A stretch of 64,000 nt of DNA from the NCBI RefSeq assembly GCF_018324205.1, contig NZ_AP023356.1:3613501-3677500 (forward strand). The letters run 5' to 3'. A program made the translations under genes and the position numbers. This document shows positions 48,273-58,300 of this stretch, piece by piece (position 1 is the first letter of the stretch; the number at the start of each line of letters is the position of its first letter). The notes under the pieces were generated by a model. It did no database searches. It was not told the DNA's origin and worked only from the letters and a program-made list of their open reading frames with translations. The DNA is from Actinoplanes ianthinogenes (GTDB lineage Bacteria > Actinomycetota > Actinomycetes > Mycobacteriales > Micromonosporaceae).

Positions 48273-48893
48273 GTGGTGAAGTATCCGCGTACGTTCCATC
48301 TGCCCGACTCACCGGGCGCCTCCGACGACGACCGGATCCAGACGGACCTGTCGTGGCTGGACGGCGAGCTGGTGGTGACCGAGAAGATGGACGGCGGGAA
48401 CCTCACCTTCACCCGGGACGCGATGTACGCCCGCTCGGTCGACTCCGGCACCCAGCCGTGGGACCGGCCGGCCAAGGCGCTGTGGGCGATGACGTCCTGG
48501 CAGATCCCGGACGGGTGGCGGGTCTGCGGCGAGTCCATGTGGGCCCGCCGCAGCGTCGCCTACACCGACCTGCCCGGGGTGTTCCTGGTCTTCGGCATCT
48601 GGGACGAGACGGACACGTTGCTGGGCTGGGACGACACCGTGGACTGGGCGCGCCGGCTGGAGCTGCCGATGGTCCCGGTGCTGTACCGCGGGGGCAGCCT
48701 GTCCGAGGCCCGGTCCGCCTGGTCGGCGCGGCGGACCCCGGACGACTCCGAGGGGTTCGTGGTGCGTGCGGCGGGCCGGATCCCGGCCGCCGAGTTCCCC
48801 GTCAAGCTGCTGAAGTGGGTGCGCGCGGACCATGTCCGCACCGAGGCGTCCTGGCGGCACCGCGACGATTTCGCGGTCAACGAGTTCGCCTAG
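48273..48893 (+). CDS. second RNA ligase (RNA_ligase family, Rnl2/Rnl5-like)
   Basis: 206 residues, a minimal ligase with only the nucleotidyltransferase domain. Motif I is EKMDGGNLTF with Lys38; further motifs are CGESMWARRSVAY (III), FLVFGIWDE (IIIa), SEGFVVRAAG (IV) and VKLLKWVRADH (V). It differs clearly from the upstream Rnl1-type protein and resembles the Rnl2/Rnl5-type (PF09414) family, so the operon has two distinct ligases. The N-terminal KYPRTFHLPDSPG is shared by many members. GTG 48273 lies one base after the PNK stop; the next GTG is also possible. Substrate preference unknown; sealing of nicked or intact RNA hairpins is one option. Confidence 0.88.
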   Translation: MVKYPRTFHLPDSPGASDDDRIQTDLSWLDGELVVTEKMDGGNLTFTRDAMYARSVDSGTQPWDRPAKALWAMTSWQIPDGWRVCGESMWARRSVAYTDLPGVFLVFGIWDETDTLLGWDDTVDWARRLELPMVPVLYRGGSLSEARSAWSARRTPDDSEGFVVRAAGRIPAAEFPVKLLKWVRADHVRTEASWRHRDDFAVNEFA

Positions 48894-49426
48894 GCGTGGT
48901 CCGGCGGCAGGAAGCCGGTGGGGTCGGTGCCGTCGGTCCAGCAGACCTCGTACCCGTTGTGCTCCTTGTCGAGCAGGCAGCAGGCCGCGCCGGCCTCCTC
49001 CGCCAGGCCGGTGAACAGCCGCCGCACGCTGGGTGAGCGTTCGAAGAGCAGGCTCATCCCGGTGGTGGCGGCGGTGAAGTCGAGCTTGGCGTATCCCGGC
49101 CGGCGACCGCCCTCGAAGAAGACGGTCAGGTAGATGTAGCCGATCGCGGCCCGGTCACCGCCCGGCTCGTCGAGGAACTCGCGGATCTCGTCGTCACCGA
49201 CCTCGAACATCAGTGAGGTGTCCAGGTTCAGGGTGCGCCCGTCCGAGCAGTCCACCGGGTCGCCCCGGAAGTTCGAGGTGAACGGCACGGTCAGCCGGGC
49301 GCCGCCGGGAAGCAGGACCGGGGTGGCCGCCTTCTCCCCCGGTGGCGCGAGGTCCACGACGGCTTCCAGGGCCCGGCGGACCCTCGTGGCCGGAAGGTGG
49401 ATTTCATACGCATAGTCCAAACCCAT
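48890..49426 (-). CDS. hypothetical protein, operon partner of nitric oxide synthase
   Basis: 178-residue protein without recognised domain. It starts MGLDYAYEIHLP, has beta-rich stretches (ARLTVPFTSNF, GYIYLTVFFEG), a lone conserved-looking Cys pair AACCLLDKE, and ends TDGTDPTGFLPPDHA. Predicted soluble and cytoplasmic. The start follows the NOS stop by 9 bases on the same strand. The 3' end overlaps the second RNA ligase by 4 bases, tail to tail. Confidence 0.75.
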   Translation of the reverse strand: MGLDYAYEIHLPATRVRRALEAVVDLAPPGEKAATPVLLPGGARLTVPFTSNFRGDPVDCSDGRTLNLDTSLMFEVGDDEIREFLDEPGGDRAAIGYIYLTVFFEGGRRPGYAKLDFTAATTGMSLLFERSPSVRRLFTGLAEEAGAACCLLDKEHNGYEVCWTDGTDPTGFLPPDHA

Positions 49427-49435
49427 CCGGACAAA

Positions 49436-50605
49436 CTACTGATGATGCGGGCATCTCCGCATACCCTCCCGCGCCAGCGCGGCGGCCTCGTCGTCCAGAT
49501 AGAAGTTCGGCCGCAGGTCGAGCTCCTGGTAGTAGCGGTGGAAGACCGGGGTGATCCCGCCGGACATCGGCGGCACGATCCACGTCCAGTCAGCCGGTAC
49601 GGGTCGTCCGGCCTTTTCCTCGTTGCTCAGATGTTTGAGGAAGCGCTGCGACTCGGTGTGGTGGTCGCTCATCTTCACCCCGGCCTGTTCGAAGCTGTGC
49701 AGCACGGCCCGGTTCAGTTCGAGCAGGGCCCGGTCGCGCCACAGCGTGGACTCCCGGCTGGTGTCCAGGCCGAGCCGGTCGGCGACGACCGGGAGCATGT
49801 CGTACCGGTCGGCGTCCGCCAGATTCCGGGCGCCGATCTCGGTGCCCAGGTACCAGCCGTTGAACGGGGCCAGCGGGTAGTGCACGCCGCCGATGGTGAG
49901 CCGCATGTTGGCGATCGTCGGCACGGCGTGCCAGCGCAGCCCCAGCTCGGTGAACCAGCCGAGCTCGGGGTGGGTGATCGGGACCTCGCGGATGGCGCGC
50001 TCGGGCAGCTCGTACAGCCGGATCCCGTCCGCCGGGGTCTCGATCACCAGGGGCAGCACGTCGAACGCCTCACCCTTGCCCTGCCAGCCGAACGCCCGGA
50101 CCGCGGTGGTGAACTCGCGCAACCGCGGATCGCCGACCGACTCGCCGCCCTCGGTGCGGTATCCGGCGTACCGGATCAGCTGCTCGTTCCACACCCGGGC
50201 GTACGGCTGGCCCGGCTGGGCCGGCGCGAAGACGCTGATCACCGGCCGGATCTGGGTGTCCCCGGCGGTCTGGAGGTGCTGCACCAGCAGCGAGTAGATC
50301 TCGTCGGCGGTCCGGGCCCGGCGCCGGTCCAGCACCAGCAGGCTGCGCCAGTACAGCCGGCCGATGCACCGGCTCGCGTTGCGCCAGGCCATCCGGGCGC
50401 CGTGGGTCAGCTCGTCCGGGGTGTGCGTGTAGGTGCCGGTGGCGGCGATCTGCGCGCGGACGATGGCCAGGCGTGCCTCGACCGGGCCGAGCCGGGGGTT
50501 CTCGGTGTAGCACCGGCGCAGGAAGTCCTCCGCCTCACCGGGGTCGACGGGTGCGTCAGGGTCCCAGGGCTCGGTCGGGTTGTCCCGGTAACCAGGCACG
50601 ATCAT
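49436..50605 (-). CDS. nos: nitric oxide synthase oxygenase (bacterial NOS)
   Basis: Oxygenase-only NOS that makes NO from L-arginine with heme and a pterin; electrons come from separate reductases. 389 residues. The heme-thiolate Cys80 is in WRNASRCIGRLYW and the Arg-substrate Glu in FNGWYLGTEIGARN; further family words are HAVPTIANMRLTIGG and WTWIVPPMSGGITPVFH. ATG 50605 has GGAGGA upstream. Bacterial NOS is found in Bacillus, Deinococcus and some actinobacteria such as Streptomyces, where it can serve toxin nitration. No nitrated natural product genes are nearby. It starts right after the rho terminator. Confidence 0.95.
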   Translation of the reverse strand: MIVPGYRDNPTEPWDPDAPVDPGEAEDFLRRCYTENPRLGPVEARLAIVRAQIAATGTYTHTPDELTHGARMAWRNASRCIGRLYWRSLLVLDRRRARTADEIYSLLVQHLQTAGDTQIRPVISVFAPAQPGQPYARVWNEQLIRYAGYRTEGGESVGDPRLREFTTAVRAFGWQGKGEAFDVLPLVIETPADGIRLYELPERAIREVPITHPELGWFTELGLRWHAVPTIANMRLTIGGVHYPLAPFNGWYLGTEIGARNLADADRYDMLPVVADRLGLDTSRESTLWRDRALLELNRAVLHSFEQAGVKMSDHHTESQRFLKHLSNEEKAGRPVPADWTWIVPPMSGGITPVFHRYYQELDLRPNFYLDDEAAALAREGMRRCPHHQ

Positions 50606-50686
50606 CGGGGTCCTCCGGCGGATCGAGGGATGGGGATACCGGAGGTTCGCACGACCACGTACGGGCTGAATCAGACAAGCTGTGCG

Positions 50687-50734
50687 ATAAAAGCCGCGAG
50701 GCCCACCCGATCGGGTGGGCCTCGCGGCTTTTAT
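50687..50734. terminator. 48-bp perfect palindrome, intrinsic terminator of rho
   Basis: Two perfectly complementary 24-base arms (ATAAAAGCCGCGAGGCCCACC and the rest to the centre at 50710/50711) with a T-rich end on both strands (CTTTTAT). It sits 4 bases after the rho stop and upstream of nos, and can act in both directions. Confidence 0.92.
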
Positions 50735-50738
50735 GCGT

Positions 50739-52733
50739 TTACTCGCCAGGCGTCGACTTGGCGATCTGCATCAGGAACTCGATGTTGGTCCGGGTCTGCT
50801 TGAGCCGGTCCAGCAGGAGGTCCAGAGCCGCGCCGGACTCCAGCGAGCTGAGCACCTTGCGGAGCTTGTGAATGATCGCCAGCTCCTCCTTGCCCATCAG
50901 GATCTCTTCCTTACGGGTGCCGGAGGCGGAGACGTCCACGGCCGGGAAGACGCGCTTGTCAGCGATCTTCCGGTCCAGCTTGAGCTCGGCGTTGCCGGTG
51001 CCCTTGAACTCCTCGAAGATCACCGTGTCCATCATCGACCCGGTCTCCACCAGCGCGGTCGCGAGAATGGTGAGCGAGCCACCGTTCTCGATGTTGCGCG
51101 CCGCGCCGAGGAACCGCTTCGGCGGGTAGAGCGCGGTCGAGTCGATACCACCCGACATGATCCGGCCGGAGGCCGGCGCCGCCAGGTTGTACGACCGGCC
51201 GAGGCGGGTCACCGAGTCGAGCAGCACGACCACGTCGTGACCCAGCTCGACCAGCCGCTTGGCCCGCTCGATGGCGAGCTCGGCGACCGTGGTGTGGTCC
51301 TGCGGCGGACGGTCGAACGTGGCCGCGACGACCTCGCCCTTCACCGACCGCTGCATGTCGGTGACCTCTTCCGGACGCTCGTCCACCAGCACCACCATCA
51401 GGTGGCACTCCGGGTTGTTCCGGGTGATGGCGTTCGCCAGGGCCTGGAGCACCATCGTCTTACCGGCCTTGGGCGGGGAGACGATCAGCGCGCGCTGGCC
51501 CTTGCCGATCGGCATGACCAGGTCGATGACCCGGGTGGTGAGGATGTGCGGCTCGGTCTCCAGCCGCAGGCGCTCCTGCGGGTAGAGCGGGGTGAGCTTG
51601 TAGAACTCGGGACGCCGGCGGGCCTCGTCGGGCTCCATCCCGTTGATGGTGTCCAGGCGGACCAGCGGGTTGTACTTGTCCCGCCGCTGCTCGCCGTCGC
51701 GCGGGGCGGAGCGCACCGCGCCGGTCACCGCGTCGCCGCGGCGCAGCCCGTACTTCTTGACCTGCGACATCGACACGTAGACGTCGTTCGGCCCGGAGAG
51801 GTAACCGGTGGTCCGGACGAACGCGTAGTTGTCCAGCACGTCCAGGATGCCGGCCACCGGGACGAGCACCTCGTCCTCGGCGACGTGCGGCTCCCGGCCA
51901 CCGTCACGACGGCTGTCGTCACGCTGGTTGTCGTCGCGGTCGCGGCCGCGGCGACGGTCCCGGAAGCGGCTGCGCCGGCTCCGGCGGCCGCCCTCGCCGT
52001 CGTTGTCGTCGTCGTCGTGACCCTGGTCGGCGCGCGGACCCCGGTCGCCGGACCGGTCGGTGCGGTCGGTGCGGTCGTTGCGATCGGTGTTCCGCTCGCC
52101 CCGCTCGCCACGCTCGGAGCGCTCCCCGCGATCGCCCCGCTCGCCGTCGCGCTGGTTGCGCTGCCGGTCACGGTTACGGTCGCTGCGCTCGGGGCGCTCG
52201 CCCCGCTCGACCCGCTCGGTGGTGTCGGCCGGCGCGGTCTCGGTGGCCGCGGCGGCCGGGGCCGGCGCGGTCTCGACGGCCGGCTGAGCCGCCGGGGCGG
52301 TCTCGCGGGGCGCCGACTCACGGGCGGCCCGCTCGCGGCTGCGCCGGGACGGGCGCTCCGCGGCCGGGGCGGCCTCGGCGGCCGGCGGTGCGGCCGGGGT
52401 GGTCTCGGCCGGGGCGGCTGCGGTCTTCGGCTTCTCGGCCGGGGCCGGCTGCGCGGGGGCGGCGGCCGGAGCGGCCTCGGTCCGCGGCCGGGGAGCCGGC
52501 TCGGCGGCGGCGGATCCGCCGCTCTGCCGCTCGGTGATCGCGGTGATCAGCTCGCCCTTGCGCATCCGGGCGGTGCCGGAGATGCCCAGGGAGGCGGCGA
52601 GGCTCTGCAACTCGGGCAGCAGCATCGCGGACAGCCCGGTGCCGCCGCGGCGGCGCTTCGTGGCGGTCGCGGTGGTGCCGGCGCCGTCAGCGACGTCAGA
52701 AACACCCGACGTCACGTCGGTGGTGTCGCTCAA
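50739..52733 (-). CDS. rho: transcription termination factor Rho with actinobacterial insertion
   Basis: RNA-dependent helicase ATPase. 664 residues, of which the core is about 400: cold-shock-like RNA-binding domain ([19 protein letters not shown]), Walker [12 protein letters not shown], Walker [12 protein letters not shown], and the RNA-loop segments near IVSPPKAGK and [13 protein letters not shown]. Between a short N-terminal SAP-like helical domain (residues 30 to 70) and the RNA-binding domain lies a disordered region of some 200 residues: first Ala/Pro-rich, then Arg/Asp/Gly-rich with repeats of GERGER and DRTDRTDR. Such insertions in actinobacterial Rho bind RNA and reduce dependence on classical sites (established). 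TTG 52733 has GGAAGG upstream and matches relatives. Confidence 0.97.
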   Translation of the reverse strand: MSDTTDVTSGVSDVADGAGTTATATKRRRGGTGLSAMLLPELQSLAASLGISGTARMRKGELITAITERQSGGSAAAEPAPRPRTEAAPAAAPAQPAPAEKPKTAAAPAETTPAAPPAAEAAPAAERPSRRSRERAARESAPRETAPAAQPAVETAPAPAAAATETAPADTTERVERGERPERSDRNRDRQRNQRDGERGDRGERSERGERGERNTDRNDRTDRTDRSGDRGPRADQGHDDDDNDGEGGRRSRRSRFRDRRRGRDRDDNQRDDSRRDGGREPHVAEDEVLVPVAGILDVLDNYAFVRTTGYLSGPNDVYVSMSQVKKYGLRRGDAVTGAVRSAPRDGEQRRDKYNPLVRLDTINGMEPDEARRRPEFYKLTPLYPQERLRLETEPHILTTRVIDLVMPIGKGQRALIVSPPKAGKTMVLQALANAITRNNPECHLMVVLVDERPEEVTDMQRSVKGEVVAATFDRPPQDHTTVAELAIERAKRLVELGHDVVVLLDSVTRLGRSYNLAAPASGRIMSGGIDSTALYPPKRFLGAARNIENGGSLTILATALVETGSMMDTVIFEEFKGTGNAELKLDRKIADKRVFPAVDVSASGTRKEEILMGKEELAIIHKLRKVLSSLESGAALDLLLDRLKQTRTNIEFLMQIAKSTPGE

Positions 52734-53030
52734 TGGATTCCTTCCGTCGGAAAAACCCGAGTCCACCCGGAATGTGCAGCCTGGGCCGGGTGCCCTCGGA
52801 ACCCGCTTCGCAGCAGCGGCGCGGGAGTTTCGTGCAGCACGGCAGCTCGACGGTATCCCTGCCCGTCATACCTTGACGGGTAGGTCTCGGCGAGTGCAGC
52901 GATCTATGGACTGCTGAGCGGCGTGAGCCTTGGTGATAGCTGAGACAGACCTGGACGGCCCAGAAATCTCGGGGGTGCGCCGAACCGCAGAGATCGCTTG
53001 CTTCGCGGCTGTGCTCGGTCTAGAGCGTAA
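52734..53030. other. 297-base rho leader region
   Basis: Non-coding spacer between thrB stop and rho start on the minus strand. It contains a perfect 7-bp hairpin CCCGTCA/TGACGGG with loop TACCT (52862-52880). No clear promoter consensus was found by eye. Rho commonly autoregulates through its leader, so this is a candidate site. Confidence 0.5.
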
Positions 53031-53975
53031 TCAACTCTTGCGACCTGCGGCAACAGGACCCCGCTCGGCGTGTTCCACCATACCCCCTTTCACAACAGCA
53101 CCGACGCCGTCCACGCCCAGCACCTCGCTGTGCCAGTGCGCGCCCGGGTGGAAATCGCCCGGGACCTCGGTCAATGCCAGCACGGTCGGGCCGGCGCCGC
53201 TGACCACGGCGGCGACGCCCACCGACCGCAGAGCGGCCACCAGGGACGCCGTGCCCGGCATCCCCGCGGCCCGGTATCCCTGGTGCAGCCGGTCCTCGGT
53301 GGCCGGGAACAGCAGGGACGGATCACTGGTCAGGGCGTGGGTCAGCAGAGCGGCCCGGCCCGCGTTGAACGCCGCGTCCCGGTGCGGCACCTCGGCCGGG
53401 AGCGCGGCGCGCGCGGTCGCGGTGTACCCACGCTCGGACGGGACGAAAACCGTCGGGCGCACGCCCTCGGCCGGGGTGAGCCGGACCGCCCGGGCGCCGC
53501 CCGGCTCGGTCCAGGCCACGGTGAACCCGCCGAGCAGGCAGGGCGCCACGTTGTCCGGGTGCCCCTCGATCCGCGCCGCGATGCGCAGCGCGGCCGCGTC
53601 GTCGATCAGCTCGAGGCCGCCCTCGACCAGCCCGCGGGCCAGCTGCACGCCGCCCACGATGGCCGCCGACGAGCTGCCCATGCCGCGCGCCTGCGGGATC
53701 CGGTTGACGCAGGTGACGGCCAGGCCGGGGGGCCGCTCACCGAGCTCGTCGAAGGTGGCCAGCATGGCCCGCACGACCAGGTGCGACTCGTCGGACGGCA
53801 GCTCACCGGCGCCCTGGCCGCTGACCTCGACGGTGTATCCGGACTCGGTCACCCGCGCGGTGAGGTCGTCGTAGAAGGTCAGCGCCAGGCCCAGCGCGTC
53901 GAACCCCGGTCCCAGGTTGGCGCTGGTCGCCGGGGTGCTGACGGAAACCGGATCGGTGACGAAGGTCAGGCCCAT
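53031..53975 (-). CDS. thrB: homoserine kinase
   Basis: GHMP kinase phosphorylating L-homoserine with ATP in threonine synthesis. About 314 residues: the substrate-site TPATSANLGPGFDALG at the start, the ATP-binding GHMP signature RGMGSSSAAIVGG, and AAVVSGAGPTVLAL near the end. ATG 53975 was taken; a GTG two codons earlier is in frame. No clear ribosome binding site. In other actinobacteria it follows thrC directly, but here an MFS/RND/MarR group lies between; the MFS gene stops 25 bases upstream. Confidence 0.96.
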   Translation of the reverse strand: MGLTFVTDPVSVSTPATSANLGPGFDALGLALTFYDDLTARVTESGYTVEVSGQGAGELPSDESHLVVRAMLATFDELGERPPGLAVTCVNRIPQARGMGSSSAAIVGGVQLARGLVEGGLELIDDAAALRIAARIEGHPDNVAPCLLGGFTVAWTEPGGARAVRLTPAEGVRPTVFVPSERGYTATARAALPAEVPHRDAAFNAGRAALLTHALTSDPSLLFPATEDRLHQGYRAAGMPGTASLVAALRSVGVAAVVSGAGPTVLALTEVPGDFHPGAHWHSEVLGVDGVGAVVKGGMVEHAERGPVAAGRKS

Positions 53976-54000
53976 CGCCACATGCTAGGGCTTGATCATC

Positions 54001-55251
54001 TCAGGGTGATTGCCGCGCCCCGGGAATCTCATTCCCGGCCCCCGCACGGCGGGCCTGCCGCCGGGTGGCCAGCCACCAGCCGAACGCGTACCCCACCGTG
54101 ATCAGGCCGCAGACGGCCAGCACGACGGACTGGTCGACGTGGTCGACGACCGCGCTCGCGCCCAGCTGGCTGACCGCGATGGCCAGCGTCGCCAGCATCA
54201 TGTCGGTCGCGAAGACCCGGCCGCGCAGCCGGTCCGGCACCTCGGCCTGCAACGCGTAGTTGGAGAGCACCCAGTTGGTGCCGCCGGCGAAGTGCGCGAC
54301 GAAGACCAGGAGCAGCACCAGCGCGAACCACGGGGTCCCGGCGACAGCCAGGTAGCCGAGGCCGTACAGGCTCATCGACAGGGCCAGGCCGGGGAACAGC
54401 CAGGACGGGCGCGCCAGCACCGGCCGCATCACGAACGGGCCGACCAGCGCGCCCAGACCGCGGACCGCGAAGAGCAGCCCGGCGCCGAGTGGGCCGGCCC
54501 CGTGCGCGGCGGCGATCAGCGGAAACACGGTCAGCACCCCGTTGCCCAGGCCGACCGCGGACTTCACGGTGACCAGCGCCCGGATCCGGGGCCGGGCGAC
54601 GATGTAGCGCAACGCCTCACGCAGGGCGCGCCGGGACGCCTCGGGCGCGGCCACGGCCGCGCGCTCCGCTTGCAGCGGGCGGCGGACCAGCGCGGTCAGG
54701 AGGCTGGCCGCCAGCAGACAGACGGCGGTCACGGTGAAACTCGCGTACGGCCCGAACGCGCTGCTCACGACGCCACCCAGGGACGCGCCGAGGACGGTCA
54801 TGGTGCCCCAGGCCGAGCCGGCGATCGCGTTCGCGGCCGGCAGGTCGGCCGGGTCCACCACGTTCGGCAGGGCGGCCGAGCTGGCCGGCTGGTAGAACGC
54901 CTTGGCCACGGCCATCGCCCCGATCGCGACCAGGGCGAGCGGGGCGGTGACCGCCGACCGGACCGCGAACAGCACCAGCACGGCGAAGAACGAGGCGAGG
55001 TTCGCCGCGATCAGGATCTTCCGCCGGTCCAGGCGGTCGGCCACGGTTCCGGTGTACGGCAGCAGCAGCGCGTTGATCCCGGTGTCCACGGCCAGTACCA
55101 GGCCACCCCAGAACCCGTGCCCGGTGAGCTCCGGGAGCAGCACCAGCAGCGGCACCATCACGAACCAGTCGGCCCCGAAAACCACCAGCTCAGCTGCGAA
55201 GAGGCGGCGGAAGTCGCGGTTGCGGGTAAGGACCGAGAGCGTTGCTGGCAC
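54001..55251 (-). CDS. MFS transporter
   Basis: 416 residues, twelve membrane segments in two six-helix halves. The loop between helices 2 and 3 carries GTVADRLDRRKILI, the MFS motif A variant, and the second-half equivalent is LQAEVPDRLRGRVFATDMM. Drug-efflux or siderophore-type members of this group (MFS_3/Entner-like) are common. GTG 55251. Located between the RND gene and thrB on the same strand; the RND terminator precedes it, so it likely has its own promoter or is read through. Confidence 0.9.
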   Translation of the reverse strand: MPATLSVLTRNRDFRRLFAAELVVFGADWFVMVPLLVLLPELTGHGFWGGLVLAVDTGINALLLPYTGTVADRLDRRKILIAANLASFFAVLVLFAVRSAVTAPLALVAIGAMAVAKAFYQPASSAALPNVVDPADLPAANAIAGSAWGTMTVLGASLGGVVSSAFGPYASFTVTAVCLLAASLLTALVRRPLQAERAAVAAPEASRRALREALRYIVARPRIRALVTVKSAVGLGNGVLTVFPLIAAAHGAGPLGAGLLFAVRGLGALVGPFVMRPVLARPSWLFPGLALSMSLYGLGYLAVAGTPWFALVLLLVFVAHFAGGTNWVLSNYALQAEVPDRLRGRVFATDMMLATLAIAVSQLGASAVVDHVDQSVVLAVCGLITVGYAFGWWLATRRQARRAGAGNEIPGARQSP

Positions 55252-55277
55252 GTACGGAATCTACGTCGTACGCAAAA

Positions 55278-55315
55278 GGGGCCGGTGCCCGGCAGCGAAC
55301 ACCGGGCACCGCCCC
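55278..55315 (-). terminator. intrinsic terminator after the RND gene
   Basis: 14-bp stem with a single bulged base (GGGGCCGGTGCCCGG/CCGGGCACCGCCCC), 9-base loop, followed on the minus strand by TTTTGC. It lies 29 bases after the RND stop. Confidence 0.82.
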
Positions 55316-55344
55316 ACCTTATTTCTTGCTTATTTCTGTACGCC

Positions 55345-58300
55345 CTATTCCTCGGGCTTCGCCGGCCCCTTGGGCATCTTCAGCACCTCGAACTGGTCGG
55401 TGTACCCGCGCAGCGCGCCGTTCCCGGCCGGCTTCGCGTCGTCCGGCACGGTGACCGGCTCCTCGGCGGGCGGCTCGGGCGTGGCCGGCGGGGTGGCCGG
55501 CGCGCCGCCCTTGGCGATCCGCCGGGCCTCGCGCCTCGCCTCCCGCTTCTCCCGCCGCCGCTCCTTGCGCCGCTCCACGATCGTGTAGAGCGCCGGGACC
55601 AGCACCAGGGTGAGCAGCGTCGAGCTGATCAGACCACCGATCACCACGATGGCCAGCGGCTGCGAGATGAAGCCGCCCTCGCCGGTCAGGCCGAGCGCCA
55701 TCGGGATGAGCGCGAAGATCGTCGCGATGGCGGTCATCAGGATCGGCCGCAGCCGGTGCCGGCCGCCCTCGATCACCGCTTCCTGCACGCCCATGCCGGC
55801 CGCGCGGTAGTGGTTGATCAGGTCCATCAGCACGATCGCGTTGGTGACCACGATGCCGACCAGCATCAGCACGCCGATCAGGGCCGGCACGCCGAGCGGG
55901 GTGCCGGTGGCCAGCAGCAGGCCGATCGCGCCGGTCGCCGCGAACGGGATGGACACCAGCAGGATGATCGGCTGCAGGATGCTGCGGAACGTCGCCACCA
56001 TGATGATGAAGACGATCGCGATGGCCGCCAGCACGGCCAGGCCGAGCTGCTTGAACGCCTCCGCCTGGTCGGCGCTCACGCCGCCGATCGAGTACGACGC
56101 GCCGGCCGGCAGGGTCAGCCCGTCCAGCTTCGTGGTCAGGTCCTTGGTGACCGCGGTCAGGTCGGAGCCGGTCACCGTGCCGGTCACCGTCGCGGTCCGG
56201 TTGCCGTCCGTGCGGGTCACCTGCTCCGGGCCGTTGACCTGCTTGACCTGGGCCACCTGGCCGAGCGGCACGACGCCCTTGGGGGTGGTCAGCGGCATCG
56301 TCCGGAGCGCGTCCGGGCTGGCCGGGGGCGTACCGAAGGAGATCACCACGTCCTGGCTCGCGCCGTCGACGGTGATCTGACCGGCCGGGGCGGAGCGGAA
56401 CATGCCTGCCACGGTCTGGCCGATCTGCGCCTCGGTGAGCCCGGCCTCGGCGGCGGCCTTGCGGTCCACCACCACGTCGAGCCGCGGCACGCTGGCCGCC
56501 AGGGTGGTGTCCACGTCCGCCACGCCGGAGGTCCCGGCCATCGCGGTGCGCACCTGCTCGGTCGCGGTGGTCAGCACGTCGTTGTCGGCCGCGGTGACCT
56601 CGACGGAGAGCTGGCTGCTGCCCAGCCCGGAGCTCTCCTGGCCGATCTTGATCTCACCGGCGCCGGTCAGCTTGGCGAACTCGTCGCGCAGCTGGTCGGT
56701 GACCACCTCGGCGTCCGCGTCCTCGGCGAGCGCCACCTGGTAGGTGGCCGTGCCGGCGCCGCCGCCACCGGCGAACGGGTTCGCCGAGTTGCCGCCGACG
56801 GTGACCTGGTACGTGGTCACGTCGTCCCGGTCGGCGAGGATCGCCTCGACCTTCTTGGCCGCCTCGTCGGTGGCCGCCAGGCTGGTGCCGACCGGCATCT
56901 CCTGGTTGATGGTGATGCTGTCCTGGCCGGACTGGTCCAGGAAGTTCGTCTGCAACGCGGTGGACAGGCCGAACGTGCCGATCAGCACCACGATGCCGAT
57001 CAGCACCGTGGTCCAGCGGCGGGTGGTGGCGAACCGGATCACCGGCAGGTAGGAGCGCTGGAGCGGGCTGCGCGCCTCCTTCTCCTCGGCGGCCTTGCGG
57101 ATCGCCTCGGTGTCGACGTCCTCGCCCGGCGGCTTGAGGAACCAGTACGCCAGCACCGGCACCACGGTCAGCGAGACGAACAGCGAGGCCAGCAGGGCCA
57201 CCGTCACGGTGATCGCGAAGGACGCGAAGATCTGCCCGACCAGGCCGCCGACCAGCGCGATCGGAGCGAAGACGGCGACCGTGGTGAGGGTCGACGCGGT
57301 CACCGCGCCGGCCACCTCACGGACCGCCGCCAGGATGGCGTGGGACTTCTCCTCGCCGTACTCCAAATGCCGTTTGATGTTCTCCAGCACGACGATCGAG
57401 TCGTCCACCACCCGGCCGACCGCGATGGTCAGCGCGCCGAGGGTGAGCAGGTTGAGGGTGAAGTCGCCGACCCAGAGCGCGATCAGCGCGACCAGTACGG
57501 AGAGCGGGATGGAGACCGCGGTGACCAGCGTCGAGCGGACGCTGAGCAGGAAGATCAGGATGACCACGATGGCCATCGCCAGGCCGAGCAGGCCCTCGGT
57601 GGTCAGGCTCTTGATCGACCGCTCCACGTACGGCGCCTGGTCGGTGATCACCGTGAGCGTGGCACCGGTGTCCTTCTCCAGGTCGTCGAGCATGTCCCGG
57701 ACCTGGTGCGAGATCTCCACCGGGTTGCCGTCCGGGCGGGCGGTGACCGCGATGCCGAGGCTGTTCACCCCGTCGGTGCGGGTGTACGACTCGGCGGCCG
57801 GCAGCTTGCTCTCCACCTTGGCGACGTCACCGAGGCGGACCGGGCCGCGGGCGCCGGTCAGGTAGACGTCCTGCAACTGCTCGACCGTGGTGATCGGGGT
57901 GCCCACCTGCACGGTCAGCGACTTGGTGCCGTCGGTGACCGCGCCGGCCGGGATGGAGACGCCGTTGGCCTGCAACACGGTGGTCAGCGAGGCCGGGCTC
58001 ACCCCGGCCGCGCCGAGCTTGGCCAGGTCCGGCGTGATCACGACCTGCTTGGCGCGGGCGCCGGTGACCTGGGTGTCGCGGACGCCGGCGATGCCGTTGA
58101 GCTCCGGGACCACGGTCTCGTTGAGCTTGGCGAGCAGGTCGCTCTCGTCGGTCCCGCCGGAGGCGGCGAGCACGATCGCCGGGATGTCGTCGGTGCCGCC
58201 GGCGAAGACCTGCGGGTCGACGTTGTCCGGCAGCTGCGACTGGATCCGGTTGATCGAGGTGGTGACCTGGTTGACGGCTGACTCGATGTCCGTGCCGTAC

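Noticed and set aside
54010..58281. 1,423-residue open frame on the plus strand opposite the RND and MFS genes
   Set aside because: Composition is Arg/Gly/Asp/His-rich with no hydrophobic core, it spans two clear genes and the terminator between them, and arises from the third-position GC bias of the minus-strand genes.
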